Source: Dehalococcoidia bacterium
GTDB taxonomy: Bacteria > Chloroflexota > Dehalococcoidia > GIF9 > AB-539-J10
DNA length: 21,072 bases
Assembly (NCBI GenBank): GCA_030603265.1
Contig: JAUVYD010000003.1
Coordinates: 1-21,072, forward strand
Direction of reading: 5' to 3'
Positions 1 to 7,923 of this stretch are shown here, piece by piece; within the stretch, counting starts at the first letter, position 1, and every line of letters starts with the position of its first letter. The notes below the pieces were generated by a model. The model made no database searches, was not told the DNA's origin, and was given only the letters and a program-made list of their open reading frames with translations. The translations under genes and the position numbers were made by a program.

Positions 1-424
1 ACGGGTTCATTATGTGCTGTAGTACCACCGCTTCAAGCCCGCAGTCGACTACCATGTCCACATCGGACTTCAAGGTGCGCGCGAACCCCATCAGCTTCGC
101 ATTCAATCCACGCGCCGCGATGCGGCGCATCCCGTCACGCACCTCTGCGGACACCGGAGGGAGGCCAACCTCGATCCTCGGGACTCCAATCTCGTCCAAC
201 GCCTCAGCGATGGCCACTCTCTCGTCAGCGGAGTAGGCAACCCCCACAGTCTGCTCGCCATCTCGGAGAGTCACGTCGTGCAGCACGACAGACCTGCCCC
301 TGAATGGCGCAGCCACCGCGTCAACGGAGTTGAGCGGTGACATCCACCACTTTCCTTCGCGGTAGTTCGGCTGCTCTTTCAGTCTCTCAATGTCGTACAC
401 GTATCTGACCTCCGCGAATTCCAT
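1..424 (-). CDS. HMGL-like (isopropylmalate/homocitrate synthase-type) carboxyltransferase, N-terminal part
   Basis: The reading frame runs off the left edge, so only about 141 N-terminal residues are visible, roughly a third of a usual 370-400 residue enzyme. The signature is HDVTLRDGEQT at residues 49-59, with Arg54 and Asp55 matching the catalytic Arg and metal-binding Asp of the pyruvate-carboxyltransferase (DRE-TIM) barrel. It is followed by a first-helix region (ADERVAIAEALDEIGV) and the strand motif RIEVGLP. These enzymes condense acetyl-CoA with a 2-oxo acid; the substrate cannot be told from this part. About 45 residues precede the barrel (including YREGKWWMSPLNS), longer than in NifV or LeuA. 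The ATG at 424 is the first plausible start; the nearest GGGAG lies about 13 nt upstream, so the start is not certain. It follows the TreT-like gene on the same strand after 187 bp. Confidence 0.85.
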   Translation of the reverse strand, partial: MEFAEVRYVYDIERLKEQPNYREGKWWMSPLNSVDAVAAPFRGRSVVLHDVTLRDGEQTVGVAYSADERVAIAEALDEIGVPRIEVGLPPVSAEVRDGMRRIAARGLNAKLMGFARTLKSDVDMVVDCGLEAVVLQHIMNP

Positions 425-611
425 CCGGCCGGGAACACTCCCGCGTTCCGAGGTCCCGAGCCTGTGCATGCCACACTGGCTCTCCGGCTTCAAGTTGCGG
501 CGCAGCCCGTGGACAATCATCCAGCAGACCGCACTGCAATCAGCCACACGAGGAGGGCGATATCCGGGACACAGGGAGACCACACATCGCAACTGCCACG
601 GGTTCTTCGGG

Positions 612-2003
612 TCAGCCTCGCCCTCTCTTGCTCAGCTTGAACCACGGATGAAAGCTGACGATACAATCGTCGCACGCGGCCGATGAGAGCGCCCCCCGGT
701 ACGCCATCCGAATGGCCGAAAGATAGTCAGCCACCCTGTCCGGAAGCAGGAAGTGTTGTCGAACAAACTCGCGACCGCGCTCTCCAACCTTCCGTCCGAA
801 AGCAGGGTTCGCGAGAAGCGACTCCAGCCTCTTCGCCGTATTCCCCACACCTCCGTAGAAGAAGCCTGTCACGCCATTGCGTATCTGCAGCGGTATTGCC
901 CCCACATCCGCCCCAATCACCGGCTTCCCCTTCCAGAGTCCCTCCGTGATGACAAGACCGAAACCCTCCCTCGTGGAGGGTGACATGATGACGGATGCCG
1001 CGCGCTGCAGCGCGTTGACCTCTCTCCAGTTGCTCAGGCGGTCGTCCATGGGCAGGTTCAACACATGTATGTCCTTGTCATCGCTCGTCGAATTGAGGAT
1101 CTTGTTAAGTATGTGCTCGCCCTCCGGGTCGTCGGCCGCAAGGCCGCCCGCAATCACGAGCTGGCAACGCGTGGACTTCCGGGCGAGGCGGAATGACTCA
1201 ATGGTCCTGTCGAGTCCCTTCCACGGATCAAAGCGGCCGACCTGCGCGATAATCGGTATCTGCCGGTCAATCCCGTACTTATCGAGCACGGCGCGGACCT
1301 CCTCATCCGTCAATTCCCTGTTCTTCTCCGAGAGAGGGTCAATGAACGGCGGGATGATGAACTTCGGCATGGGCCAGCGCGCCACAACGTAGTGAGCGGC
1401 AGAGAATATCGCGCCATCGTAGTTACTGCTCCAGCGAGCCATGAATTCCCACAGCCGCGGGTTGCGCTGGATGGTCTCCTCATCTATGTCGATATGGCAG
1501 CGCCAGAGCCACGACTGGCCGTCTGATTTCAGATAGTGTGCCAACCCGAACGGCTGCGGATCATGCACCAGCACCACGTCGTGATCATCGTTGTACCTCA
1601 AAGACGCACACTGTTCGATTGAATGAACATAGATATCCTCCATCTCAGGAGTAAATGTGCCCCGCTTGCCTTGAAGCAGGTTGTGGAGGGTCTTGGTCGC
1701 CTCGAAGTACTGCGGCGAGCCGTTTATCGTCTTCCACTCAATCTCCAGGCCGAGTTTGTCCAGCATAGGAATGGAGCTGAACAGCATCTCAGCGACACCA
1801 CCCCCCTTCGCGCTCGAGTTCAACTCGAGCAACGACAGGCCCTCCAGGTCAGACGCGACCCGGCGCAGACGATCAATCGCCGTTTGCCCGACAAAGGGCT
1901 CGTATTCCTCGAGAGGGGCACAGGTGAACGGCCTGTGCCCCGTCCGAGCGCTGTAGACTATGCCGTCCTGAAGCGGGCAGACATACGCGGACCTGTCTCT
2001 CAA
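612..2003 (-). CDS. treT: TreT-like trehalose glycosyltransferring synthase (GT4 family)
   Basis: A 463-residue GT-B fold glycosyltransferase. TreT makes trehalose from an NDP-glucose and free glucose in the cytoplasm. Diagnostic stretches: LLELNSSAKGGGVAEML (N-domain glycine loop), VLVHDPQPFGL, WRCHIDID, then the donor domain with QVGRFDPWKGLDRTIESF and SPSTREGFGLVITEGLWKG, the last holding the E-x7-E pair of GT4 enzymes. Family members are about 410 residues; this one has short extra tails at both ends, the C-terminal one carrying ACDDC. The start is a TTG at 2003, chosen because AGGAGG (2008-2013) sits 4 nt upstream and no ATG or GTG fits better. It begins 48 bp after the nucleotidyltransferase stop, so the two are probably co-transcribed, and that enzyme could supply the NDP-glucose. 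Assignment to TreT rather than another GT4 sucrose/trehalose-type enzyme rests on motif resemblance and context. Confidence 0.85.
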   Translation of the reverse strand: MRDRSAYVCPLQDGIVYSARTGHRPFTCAPLEEYEPFVGQTAIDRLRRVASDLEGLSLLELNSSAKGGGVAEMLFSSIPMLDKLGLEIEWKTINGSPQYFEATKTLHNLLQGKRGTFTPEMEDIYVHSIEQCASLRYNDDHDVVLVHDPQPFGLAHYLKSDGQSWLWRCHIDIDEETIQRNPRLWEFMARWSSNYDGAIFSAAHYVVARWPMPKFIIPPFIDPLSEKNRELTDEEVRAVLDKYGIDRQIPIIAQVGRFDPWKGLDRTIESFRLARKSTRCQLVIAGGLAADDPEGEHILNKILNSTSDDKDIHVLNLPMDDRLSNWREVNALQRAASVIMSPSTREGFGLVITEGLWKGKPVIGADVGAIPLQIRNGVTGFFYGGVGNTAKRLESLLANPAFGRKVGERGREFVRQHFLLPDRVADYLSAIRMAYRGALSSAACDDCIVSFHPWFKLSKRGRG

Positions 2004-2051
2004 TTATCCTCCTGGTTCACGTCCATGGTTCACTGAGGTCCTTCCGGACAC

Positions 2052-3131
2052 TCAGGCAACTCCGCCTTGCGCAAGCTCAACAACACTGTCGTCGCCAAGG
2101 AACAGGCCCCACCCAACACCCGGGCAATGCCCGGCAACACGACAGCGTGCACCCACTATGCTGTCGCGAAGCGCAATGGAGCCCTCGATGTGCGCAGCTT
2201 GCATCACAATGGTGTTGGAGACAGAAGCTCCTGTCACGTGGACTCCGGCTCCCAGGCTGGCATGCGGGCCGATGCGGCAGTTTTCCAGCACACAACCCGA
2301 CGCCACGGACACGGGTGCGATAAGCTCGCAGTCCGACATGGTCACGTCCGACTCGACACCGGATTGCCCCACTGCGATACCCCGCACGGTTCCTGCCGGC
2401 TGCCCACTCATACCAGAGTCAAGAAGAACGCGATTGGCTTCGAGTATGTCGGCCATAGTACCCGTGTCCAGCCACCAGCCCTCCAGCTCATGGCTGACAA
2501 CTACCTTGCCCATGTCAAGCAACTGCTGAATTGCATCGGTAATCTCAAGCTCGCCGCGCCATGAAGGGCCTATCCTGTCAATCGCGTCGTGTACGTCCGC
2601 TCTGAACACGTACGCGCCAACCAGCGCGAGGTTACTCTTCGGCTCCCTGGGCTTCTCGACAAGCCTGACGACACGACCCTGCTCATCAAGCTCGGCGACC
2701 CCGAAACGTCGAGGGTCCGCGACTGCTTTGAGCAGAACAAGCCCATGCGGGCCACGCGACCGAAATTCCTCGATGAGCGGCGCGACTCCACCCTCGATAA
2801 GATTGTCTCCAAGAAACATCAGGAAGTCGGAGTCTGCCAGGAAATGCCTGGACATCTTCACCGCGTGCGCCAGGCCGCCAGCGACCTCCTGAACGACATA
2901 CGACACCGCCAGTCCCCATTGCGTCCCATCCCCCACTGCTTCCCGTATTCTCTCCCCTCCGGAGTCCGGCGAGATGACAATGGCCACGTCGCGTATCCCC
3001 GCATCCGCAATCTGCTGGAGCACATAGGAGAGAATCGTCCGGTTGGCAACAGGAATGAGATGCTTCGGGGTCGAGTGTGTGACAGGCCGAAGCCTCGTCC
3101 CCTTTCCCGCGCACAGCACAAGTGCTTTCAT
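2052..3131 (-). CDS. Glucose-1-phosphate nucleotidylyltransferase, long RmlA type with left-handed beta-helix
   Basis: A 359-residue sugar-phosphate nucleotidylyltransferase that joins a hexose-1-phosphate to an NTP. The N-terminal catalytic domain shows GKGTRLRP at residues 9-16, PKHLIPV (base/phosphate-binding Lys), FLGDNLI (metal-binding Asp), LVEKP, GELEITDAI and WWLDTGT. From about residue 255 hexapeptide-like repeats form a left-handed beta-helix (NCRIGPHASLGAGVHV, SVSNTIVM, LRDSIVGARCRV). This matches the roughly 355-residue long form of glucose-1-phosphate thymidylyltransferase. The ATG at 3131 is chosen because GGGAG lies 6 nt upstream and the family's MKALVLCAGKGTR begins there; the open frame extends further upstream. 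In this context it may make the NDP-glucose used by the TreT-like enzyme 48 bp downstream or by OtsAB. Whether it uses UTP or dTTP cannot be read from sequence. Confidence 0.88.
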   Translation of the reverse strand: MKALVLCAGKGTRLRPVTHSTPKHLIPVANRTILSYVLQQIADAGIRDVAIVISPDSGGERIREAVGDGTQWGLAVSYVVQEVAGGLAHAVKMSRHFLADSDFLMFLGDNLIEGGVAPLIEEFRSRGPHGLVLLKAVADPRRFGVAELDEQGRVVRLVEKPREPKSNLALVGAYVFRADVHDAIDRIGPSWRGELEITDAIQQLLDMGKVVVSHELEGWWLDTGTMADILEANRVLLDSGMSGQPAGTVRGIAVGQSGVESDVTMSDCELIAPVSVASGCVLENCRIGPHASLGAGVHVTGASVSNTIVMQAAHIEGSIALRDSIVGARCRVAGHCPGVGWGLFLGDDSVVELAQGGVA

Positions 3132-3226
3132 AGTCGACTCCCTACACGCAGGGCTCCACGCTCGGACGATAGTCGACACGCCGACCAGCAGCAGTGAATA
3201 CGTCCGGGGGGAGCCGCCTCGGGTGA

Positions 3227-3256
3227 ATTCTATTGAATTCCTCTGGCAAGGGTCAA
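3227..3256 (-). promoter_or_regulatory. Sigma70-like promoter for the nucleotidyltransferase-TreT operon
   Basis: On the minus strand the -35 box TTGACC (3256-3251) and -10 box TAGAAT (3232-3227), each 5/6 to consensus, are separated by 18 nt. This predicts a start near 3220 and a leader of about 90 nt. The -10 box lies within two GAATTC words. Confidence 0.5.
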
Positions 3257-3314
3257 TTGGGGCTGCCGACAACACCGGCCCCCCACCGGCCGAGGAACGA
3301 GGCCTCGAGCGTCG

Positions 3315-3343
3315 TTGTGACGGGTGCCGCGTGCGAGTATAAT
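3315..3343 (+). promoter_or_regulatory. Sigma70-like promoter for the bifunctional trehalose-phosphate gene
   Basis: TTGTGA (3315-3320, 4/6) and a perfect TATAAT (3338-3343) are 17 nt apart. Transcription would start near 3350, giving a leader of about 48 nt to the ATG at 3398. It is divergent from the promoter at 3227-3256, with the two -35 boxes about 60 bp apart. Confidence 0.6.
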
Positions 3344-3397
3344 CGTCTGCGAAGGCTTCATCGCAGCTCCACAGGCCGGGAGGGAGGTACAGGACGA

Positions 3398-5584
3398 ATG
3401 GGACGACTGCTGATAGTCTCGAACCGCCTGCCTGTCACTGTGCACAGGCGCAAGGGCCAACTTCAGTTTGAGCAAAGCGCGGGAGGGCTGGCCACCGGCC
3501 TTTCATCATTCTACCGGGCGTACGACGCCCTCTGGATCGGTTGGCCCGGCATCGAGCGCAAGAACACCGTCAGCGACCGTGATGAGATAAGGGAGAAGCT
3601 TCTCGCCGAGAACTGCTGCCCGGTCTTCCTGTCTCAACGAGAGGTTGACGAGTACTACAACAAGTTCTGCAGCGCCACAATATGGCCGCTATTCCACTAC
3701 TTCCCGCAGTACGCTTCCTACTCACAATCGACGTGGCAGGCCTACGAGCACGCCAACCGAACGTTCTGTGATGCCATCGTGGAAGTGTGGCAGCAGGGCG
3801 ACACCATCTGGGTCCAGGACTTCCAACTCATGCTCCTGCCGAAGATGCTCCGGGAGAGGCTGCAGGACCCCACAATAGGCTTCTTCCTCCACATTCCGTT
3901 CCCCTCCATAGAGTTGTTCCGGCTGCTGCCATGGCGGACAGAACTGATTGAGGGAATGATGGGAGCCGACCTGGTCGGCTTCCACACGTGGGACTACGCA
4001 GGTCATTTCCTTGCAAGCGTTCGCTTTCTCCTCGGACACGAGTCGTGGATGGGGCGACTACCGGTGGGCGACCGCGTGACCAAGGTAGACGTGTTTCCAA
4101 TGGGAATCGACTACGCCCGATTCGCCGCCGCCGCCAATTCCCCTGAGGTCGAGAAGGAGATGGACGAACTCGAGAGGACCTTCGTCGGGCGTCGCGTGGT
4201 GCTGTCGGTCGACAGGCTCGACTACACAAAGGGAATCCTGCAGCGACTCCAGGCGTTCGGCCTGTTCCTCGACCGAAATCCCCAATACCACAGGAAGCTG
4301 AAATTCGTGCTGGTTGTTGTGCCCTCCCGTACGATGGTGGCACGCTACGCCCATCTGAAGCGGCAGATAGACGAACTGGTGGGAGCAATCAACGGCAAGC
4401 ACGGCGTAGTCGGATGGACGCCCATCACATACACTTATCGCTCCGTGCCATTCCAGTCCCTCGTGGCCCTGTATCGCCGGGCGGACGTTGCACTCGTCAC
4501 TCCCTTGAGAGATGGAATGAACCTGGTAGCAAAGGAGTATCTTGCGTCGAGGACAGATGGTCGCGGGGTCCTGATACTGAGCGAGACGGCAGGCGCGGCG
4601 AAAGAGCTTGGCGAAGCGCTGACCATCAACGTCAACAACGAGGAGGATCTCGTTGCCGCGATTGAGGACGCCCTGGCCATGTCCGATGCGGAACAGGGTG
4701 AGCGCCTGCGGGTGATGCAACGGCGACTACGCCGCTACGACGTCCGCCGCTGGGCCCAGGACTTCCTTGACACCTTGACTGCGACATCAGAGTCACAGGA
4801 AGAGTTGAGAACCCGGACCCTCGGAACCCAGATTCGCCGCAAGCTTGTCAAGAGCTTCCAACAGGCGAATCGACGGCTGCTACTGCTCGACTACGATGGA
4901 ACGTTGGCGCCATTCGCGTCCAGTCCGTCGAAAGCGGTGCCTACGCAGGAGGTCATGGAGCTTCTCTCTGAGCTCTCCAGTGATGCCGGCACAGATGTCG
5001 TCCTCATTAGTGGGAGAGACAGGACTTCCCTGGACGGCTGGTTCGGTCATCTGCCTGTGGGAATCGTGGCCGAGCACGGTGCATGGCTGAAGAGCAAAGG
5101 CGCAGGCGAATGGGAGATGCTCGAACCTCTCACCGGCGAGTGGAAGGAGGAGGTCCGCCCAATATTCGAGCTCTACGCCGACCGCACTCCGGGCTCCTTC
5201 GTCGAGGAGAAGGACTTCTCGCTCGTGTTCCAGTATCGCAGGGCGGACTCCCGCCTGGGAGAACTGCGCGCACGCGAACTCGTATCGCACCTCGAGGGAC
5301 TCACCACAAATCTCAACCTCCAGGTGCTTGAGGGCAGCAAGGTGGTCGAGGTCAAGAACTCGGGCGTCAACAAGGGCCATGCCGCTCTCCGCTGGCTCTC
5401 AGAGGACATCGACTTCGTGCTCGCGGTGGGTGACGACTGGACCGATGAGGACACCTTCAGAGTTCTGCCGAAGGAGGCATGGACAATCAAGGTGGGTTTC
5501 AGCAGCACTGCGGCGCACTACAACATCGGCTCGCCGGGCAAGGTCGTCGCGCTGCTGATGGAACTCCTGCAAGCCGACGACTAG
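3398..5584 (+). CDS. otsAB: Bifunctional trehalose-6-phosphate synthase/phosphatase (OtsA-OtsB fusion)
   Basis: A 728-residue fusion that makes trehalose-6-phosphate from UDP-glucose and glucose-6-phosphate and then removes the phosphate. Residues 1 to about 470 are a GT20 synthase: Arg10 in SNRLPVT, GGLATG 29-34, Tyr87 and Trp96, Asp141 in WVQDFQ, His165 in HIPFP, Arg273/Lys278 in SVDRLDYTKGI, and Asp372/Glu380 in PLRDGMNLVAKEY. These align with the E. coli OtsA active-site set at a constant offset of 11. Residues from about 490 are a HAD phosphatase: DYDGT with Asp498 (nucleophile) and Asp500, ISGRDR, AEHGAW, and GDDWTDED with Asp679/Asp680. Both halves look catalytically complete. The ATG at 3398 follows GGAGG at 3383-3387 and matches the conserved start of OtsA; the frame is open upstream. 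It is transcribed divergently from the TreT operon, so the locus carries two trehalose routes. Confidence 0.96.
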   Translation: MGRLLIVSNRLPVTVHRRKGQLQFEQSAGGLATGLSSFYRAYDALWIGWPGIERKNTVSDRDEIREKLLAENCCPVFLSQREVDEYYNKFCSATIWPLFHYFPQYASYSQSTWQAYEHANRTFCDAIVEVWQQGDTIWVQDFQLMLLPKMLRERLQDPTIGFFLHIPFPSIELFRLLPWRTELIEGMMGADLVGFHTWDYAGHFLASVRFLLGHESWMGRLPVGDRVTKVDVFPMGIDYARFAAAANSPEVEKEMDELERTFVGRRVVLSVDRLDYTKGILQRLQAFGLFLDRNPQYHRKLKFVLVVVPSRTMVARYAHLKRQIDELVGAINGKHGVVGWTPITYTYRSVPFQSLVALYRRADVALVTPLRDGMNLVAKEYLASRTDGRGVLILSETAGAAKELGEALTINVNNEEDLVAAIEDALAMSDAEQGERLRVMQRRLRRYDVRRWAQDFLDTLTATSESQEELRTRTLGTQIRRKLVKSFQQANRRLLLLDYDGTLAPFASSPSKAVPTQEVMELLSELSSDAGTDVVLISGRDRTSLDGWFGHLPVGIVAEHGAWLKSKGAGEWEMLEPLTGEWKEEVRPIFELYADRTPGSFVEEKDFSLVFQYRRADSRLGELRARELVSHLEGLTTNLNLQVLEGSKVVEVKNSGVNKGHAALRWLSEDIDFVLAVGDDWTDEDTFRVLPKEAWTIKVGFSSTAAHYNIGSPGKVVALLMELLQADD

Positions 5585-5668
5585 CTCTGTCCGTCACGTG
5601 GGGTCACCCGGGTCAGTCACAGTCCCCGACACCGGTTCCCCCAGTACTTCGTCGACGCGGGCCCGACC

Positions 5669-5815
5669 CTACAGGAAGTTCTTCTTGCCCGCAATCGCAA
5701 GCAGGCCGATTACAATGAGCACGATGCCCACAACAGCCTGCAGGAAGGCGGGAACGACGAGCACGAGAATGCCAAGGACGAGCACGATTATCCCGAAGAT
5801 AAGGTTCCTATCCAC
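5669..5815 (-). CDS. Small hydrophobic membrane protein, DUF3096-like
   Basis: A 48-residue gene starting at a GTG (5815) with a strong GGAGGT (5826-5821) 5 nt upstream. It has a short charged start (MDRN), two hydrophobic stretches at about residues 5-22 and 25-41 separated by a proline (LVVPAFLQAVVG), and a basic tail ending GKKNFL. Size, the LGILVLVVP turn and the second helix ending in a VIGLLAI-type stretch match the DUF3096 family of tiny two-helix membrane proteins, whose function is unknown. It converges with the trehalose gene (stop at 5584, 84 bp away). No convincing promoter was seen in the 202 bp upstream. The ribosome-binding site and the family-like pattern make it a real gene despite its size. 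Confidence 0.75.
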   Translation of the reverse strand: MDRNLIFGIIVLVLGILVLVVPAFLQAVVGIVLIVIGLLAIAGKKNFL

Positions 5816-6017
5816 TTCGTACCTCCATCACTCAGCGTACACCAGCCCCCTCAGCCACACGACCTGAGCGCATGCCAACCCGCCTGACCGACGCCGGCCG
5901 CTCCACGACTACCGGCGGGGGCAATCCCGCCAGACACTATGCCGTGCAAGGCAGGTGCCAGGCGTTTGCGGAAGTCGAGGGCGGAGTTCGGCCCCGGCTC
6001 TGCTGCAGCTCCCGCTA

Positions 6018-6458
6018 CTACACCACCCCGTAGTAGTCCCATTCCACGCCAAACGGCAGTGCACCGCCGGTGGTCTTCTCCACTGCGTCAGGCTCCCGGG
6101 CAGCTATCTCACGTCGCAGTGTATTCAACGCTATGTCATGGGCAACGGACGCTTCGTCCTCCGAGACACCGTCGCCATGGGGCGACCCTGCAGCCTCAAC
6201 CAGCTTCGTCATGTCCGTCACAAGCAGGCTCGCAAACACGATGCTGACCACCTCTTCGACCCCATATCTCCTCTGCAGCCCCTGCGCGGCGTCGCGGATC
6301 TCCTGCCTCAGAACCGCGATGTAGCCGTGCGTGTCTTCCCCTTTCCAGTTGAGATGTGCAACGGCATACGAAAGCCGCAGGAAGTCCAACTCCAGCGCGG
6401 ACGCGCCCGAGTCACGAACGCTCAGACATGGACAGGCGACTCCCAGTATCTGTTTCAC
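6018..6458 (-). CDS. Hypothetical 146-residue protein
   Basis: I do not recognise this family. The product is predicted cytoplasmic and mostly helical, with no signal peptide or membrane segment. A region such as ELDFLRLSYAVAHLNW leads into a long helix (YIAVLRQEIRDAAQGLQRRY) and a second helical part (EVVSIVFASLLVTDMTKLVEAAG), then an acidic linker and a C-terminal WDYYGVV. Codon pattern and the lack of a better frame on the other strand favour a gene. The start is a GTG at 6458 with GGAG about 11 nt upstream, so the N-terminal 20 residues, rich in Cys and Ser, are uncertain. A weak promoter candidate lies upstream (-10 TATCAT at 6509-6504, poor -35 16 nt away). The neighbour upstream is the PP-loop gene, 222 bp away, so it may be a separate unit. 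Confidence 0.6.
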   Translation of the reverse strand: MKQILGVACPCLSVRDSGASALELDFLRLSYAVAHLNWKGEDTHGYIAVLRQEIRDAAQGLQRRYGVEEVVSIVFASLLVTDMTKLVEAAGSPHGDGVSEDEASVAHDIALNTLRREIAAREPDAVEKTTGGALPFGVEWDYYGVV

Positions 6459-6680
6459 AGACTTTCACACTCCATGATTGCGCCGCAGACATGCACCGCA
6501 ACCATGATAGCACCACGTAGTTCGGACGCAATCGAGCAACGCCGAGGCCGAGTCCGATTTCCTGCTGCGCCCCTCACAGGCCGGTCGGAGGCAGAGATCC
6601 CTGGCTGAACAGCGATTGCGCACAAGCGCAGCTTCTAGTACCTCCGGGAACGGCACGCACAGCCCGGGGACGAAGTACCC

Positions 6681-7676
6681 TCAGGTTCTTGTCCGCGGGC
6701 AGGCTGCATACGCCTGCTCTCCCGCAGATTGCTCGACTACGATACTGCCCTCGAGGCCGCATCCGGAGTACCTGACCTCGGCGACCTCATCGGACTTACT
6801 GTCAGAGTACACTGCAGTGAGCCTCGCAGCAGCCACCAGCGTGCCGGCTGTCACCGCTCCACGCAGAATCGTCACCGGACTGCCTGCATCAAGCACTCGC
6901 AATTCGACATCGCCGTCCGGCTCCTTGAGGTCAAGGAGGGATTCGTTCTCCCGTTGGCTCTTGCCGACGATGATGTGTGCTCCCCCGGCATAGAAATGCC
7001 GCCCATGGCGTAGCAGGGCGAGATCATTCACGGAGATATCCTGCACACATGAGAACAGCGTTCTCGCCTTGATGGCGAACTCGCGGTTCGTCAGAGGACA
7101 GCCTCCCGCCGGAGTGCCGTATTCCGTCAGGCCCAACTCAGCTGCAAGTTCAAGCTGCGGCTTGCGATTCTTGCCGCGCAGATCGAGGAATCTGTCCCTG
7201 TCGAGGATGCACTCGCGCTCTGGAACCGTGCGCGGAAGGCTCCTTGCGCTGAGCGGCCTGACTATCAGCCCCTTGAGCCCCGAGCACTTGTCCTCGATGT
7301 TCAGAGCGTCCTGCGTCTGGCTCTTGGGCCTCTGCTTCAGCACATCCCCCGTCACAACGAAGCCCGCCCCTTCCTGCTCCATGAGGCGACGCGCGAGACC
7401 GAGCATGTACACACGGCAGTCTATGCAGGGATTGAAGCCTTTTCCGTACCCGTACCGGGGGTTCCTGAGGACCTCGATGTAGTCACGTCCTACCTCCATC
7501 TTGACCAGCCGCACACCAAGCCATTCGGCGGCAGGCTCCGCTCGCTCCGACCTGCTGCCCACGAAAGGCAGGACGATGTTGAGTGCCACCACCTCAACGC
7601 CCTGGTCCAGCACCAACCTGATGGCCAGGACCGAGTCGAGCCCACCGGACAGCAAACCTATGGCCTTCGGACGCAT
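6681..7676 (-). CDS. PP-loop tRNA-thiolation-type ATPase with C-terminal NFACT-R-like domain
   Basis: A 331-residue protein. The N-terminal half is an adenine-nucleotide alpha hydrolase: the PP-loop SGGLDS is at residues 10-15, followed by YGKGFNPCIDCRVYML and FVVTGDVLKQRPKSQ, as in ThiI- and MnmA-type enzymes that adenylate a tRNA uridine for sulfur insertion. Cysteines in NPCIDC and GGCPLT could carry sulfur or bind metal. The C-terminal part holds HGRHFYAGGAHIIVGKSQRENESL, which resembles the core of the NFACT-R (DUF814) RNA-binding domain; this architecture is known from comparative genomics. No THUMP or rhodanese domain is visible, so it is not canonical ThiI. The ATG at 7676 is chosen because GAGG (7685-7682) lies 5 nt upstream and the family start precedes the PP-loop closely. 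An 8-bp hairpin precedes the ribosome-binding site. The target nucleoside is unknown. Confidence 0.82.
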   Translation of the reverse strand: MRPKAIGLLSGGLDSVLAIRLVLDQGVEVVALNIVLPFVGSRSERAEPAAEWLGVRLVKMEVGRDYIEVLRNPRYGYGKGFNPCIDCRVYMLGLARRLMEQEGAGFVVTGDVLKQRPKSQTQDALNIEDKCSGLKGLIVRPLSARSLPRTVPERECILDRDRFLDLRGKNRKPQLELAAELGLTEYGTPAGGCPLTNREFAIKARTLFSCVQDISVNDLALLRHGRHFYAGGAHIIVGKSQRENESLLDLKEPDGDVELRVLDAGSPVTILRGAVTAGTLVAAARLTAVYSDSKSDEVAEVRYSGCGLEGSIVVEQSAGEQAYAACPRTRT

Positions 7677-7689
7677 CTTTTCCTCGATT

Positions 7690-7710
7690 CCACCTGCACC
7701 CGGCAGGTGG
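7690..7710 (-). promoter_or_regulatory. Leader hairpin just upstream of the PP-loop gene ribosome-binding site
   Basis: CCACCTGC (7690-7697) and GCAGGTGG (7703-7710) form a perfect 8-bp stem with a 5-nt loop, 4 nt before the GAGG of the PP-loop gene. A TATACT -10-like box (7734-7729) lies just upstream, without a good -35, so the hairpin would be at the start of the mRNA leader and could affect translation. Only structure is seen; regulation is inferred. Confidence 0.4.
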
Positions 7711-7923
7711 CTACATGACAACCCATCCAGTATACCGCGCCAGCCGCCGACAGGCGGGACGCTCTATCAGAAGCACGCAGACAACTGATGCACGTCACGA
7801 CAGGCGCGGAGTTCACGATTGCCGGGATGCGAGTGACTGTTGCTTCGCCCATCCCCATGATTCCCAGCGGCAGACGGCTTGCCTCGTTCGGCTTGTGTCC
7901 CGAGGAGGAAGAGAGCAGCCCTG

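Noticed and set aside
5914..5931. Hairpin GGCGGG / CCCGCC as a terminator for the 146-residue gene
   Set aside because: Only 6 bp, no T-run, and almost 90 bp beyond the stop; common by chance in GC-rich DNA.
6013..6034. CTACTAC / GTAGTAG inverted repeat
   Set aside because: Explained by the Tyr-Tyr codons and tandem TAG stops at the 3' end of the 146-residue gene.
5955..6608. 217-codon plus-strand frame opposite the 146-residue hypothetical gene
   Set aside because: Composition is erratic and no ribosome-binding site or family pattern is seen; the minus-strand product looks more protein-like, though this is the least certain of these choices.
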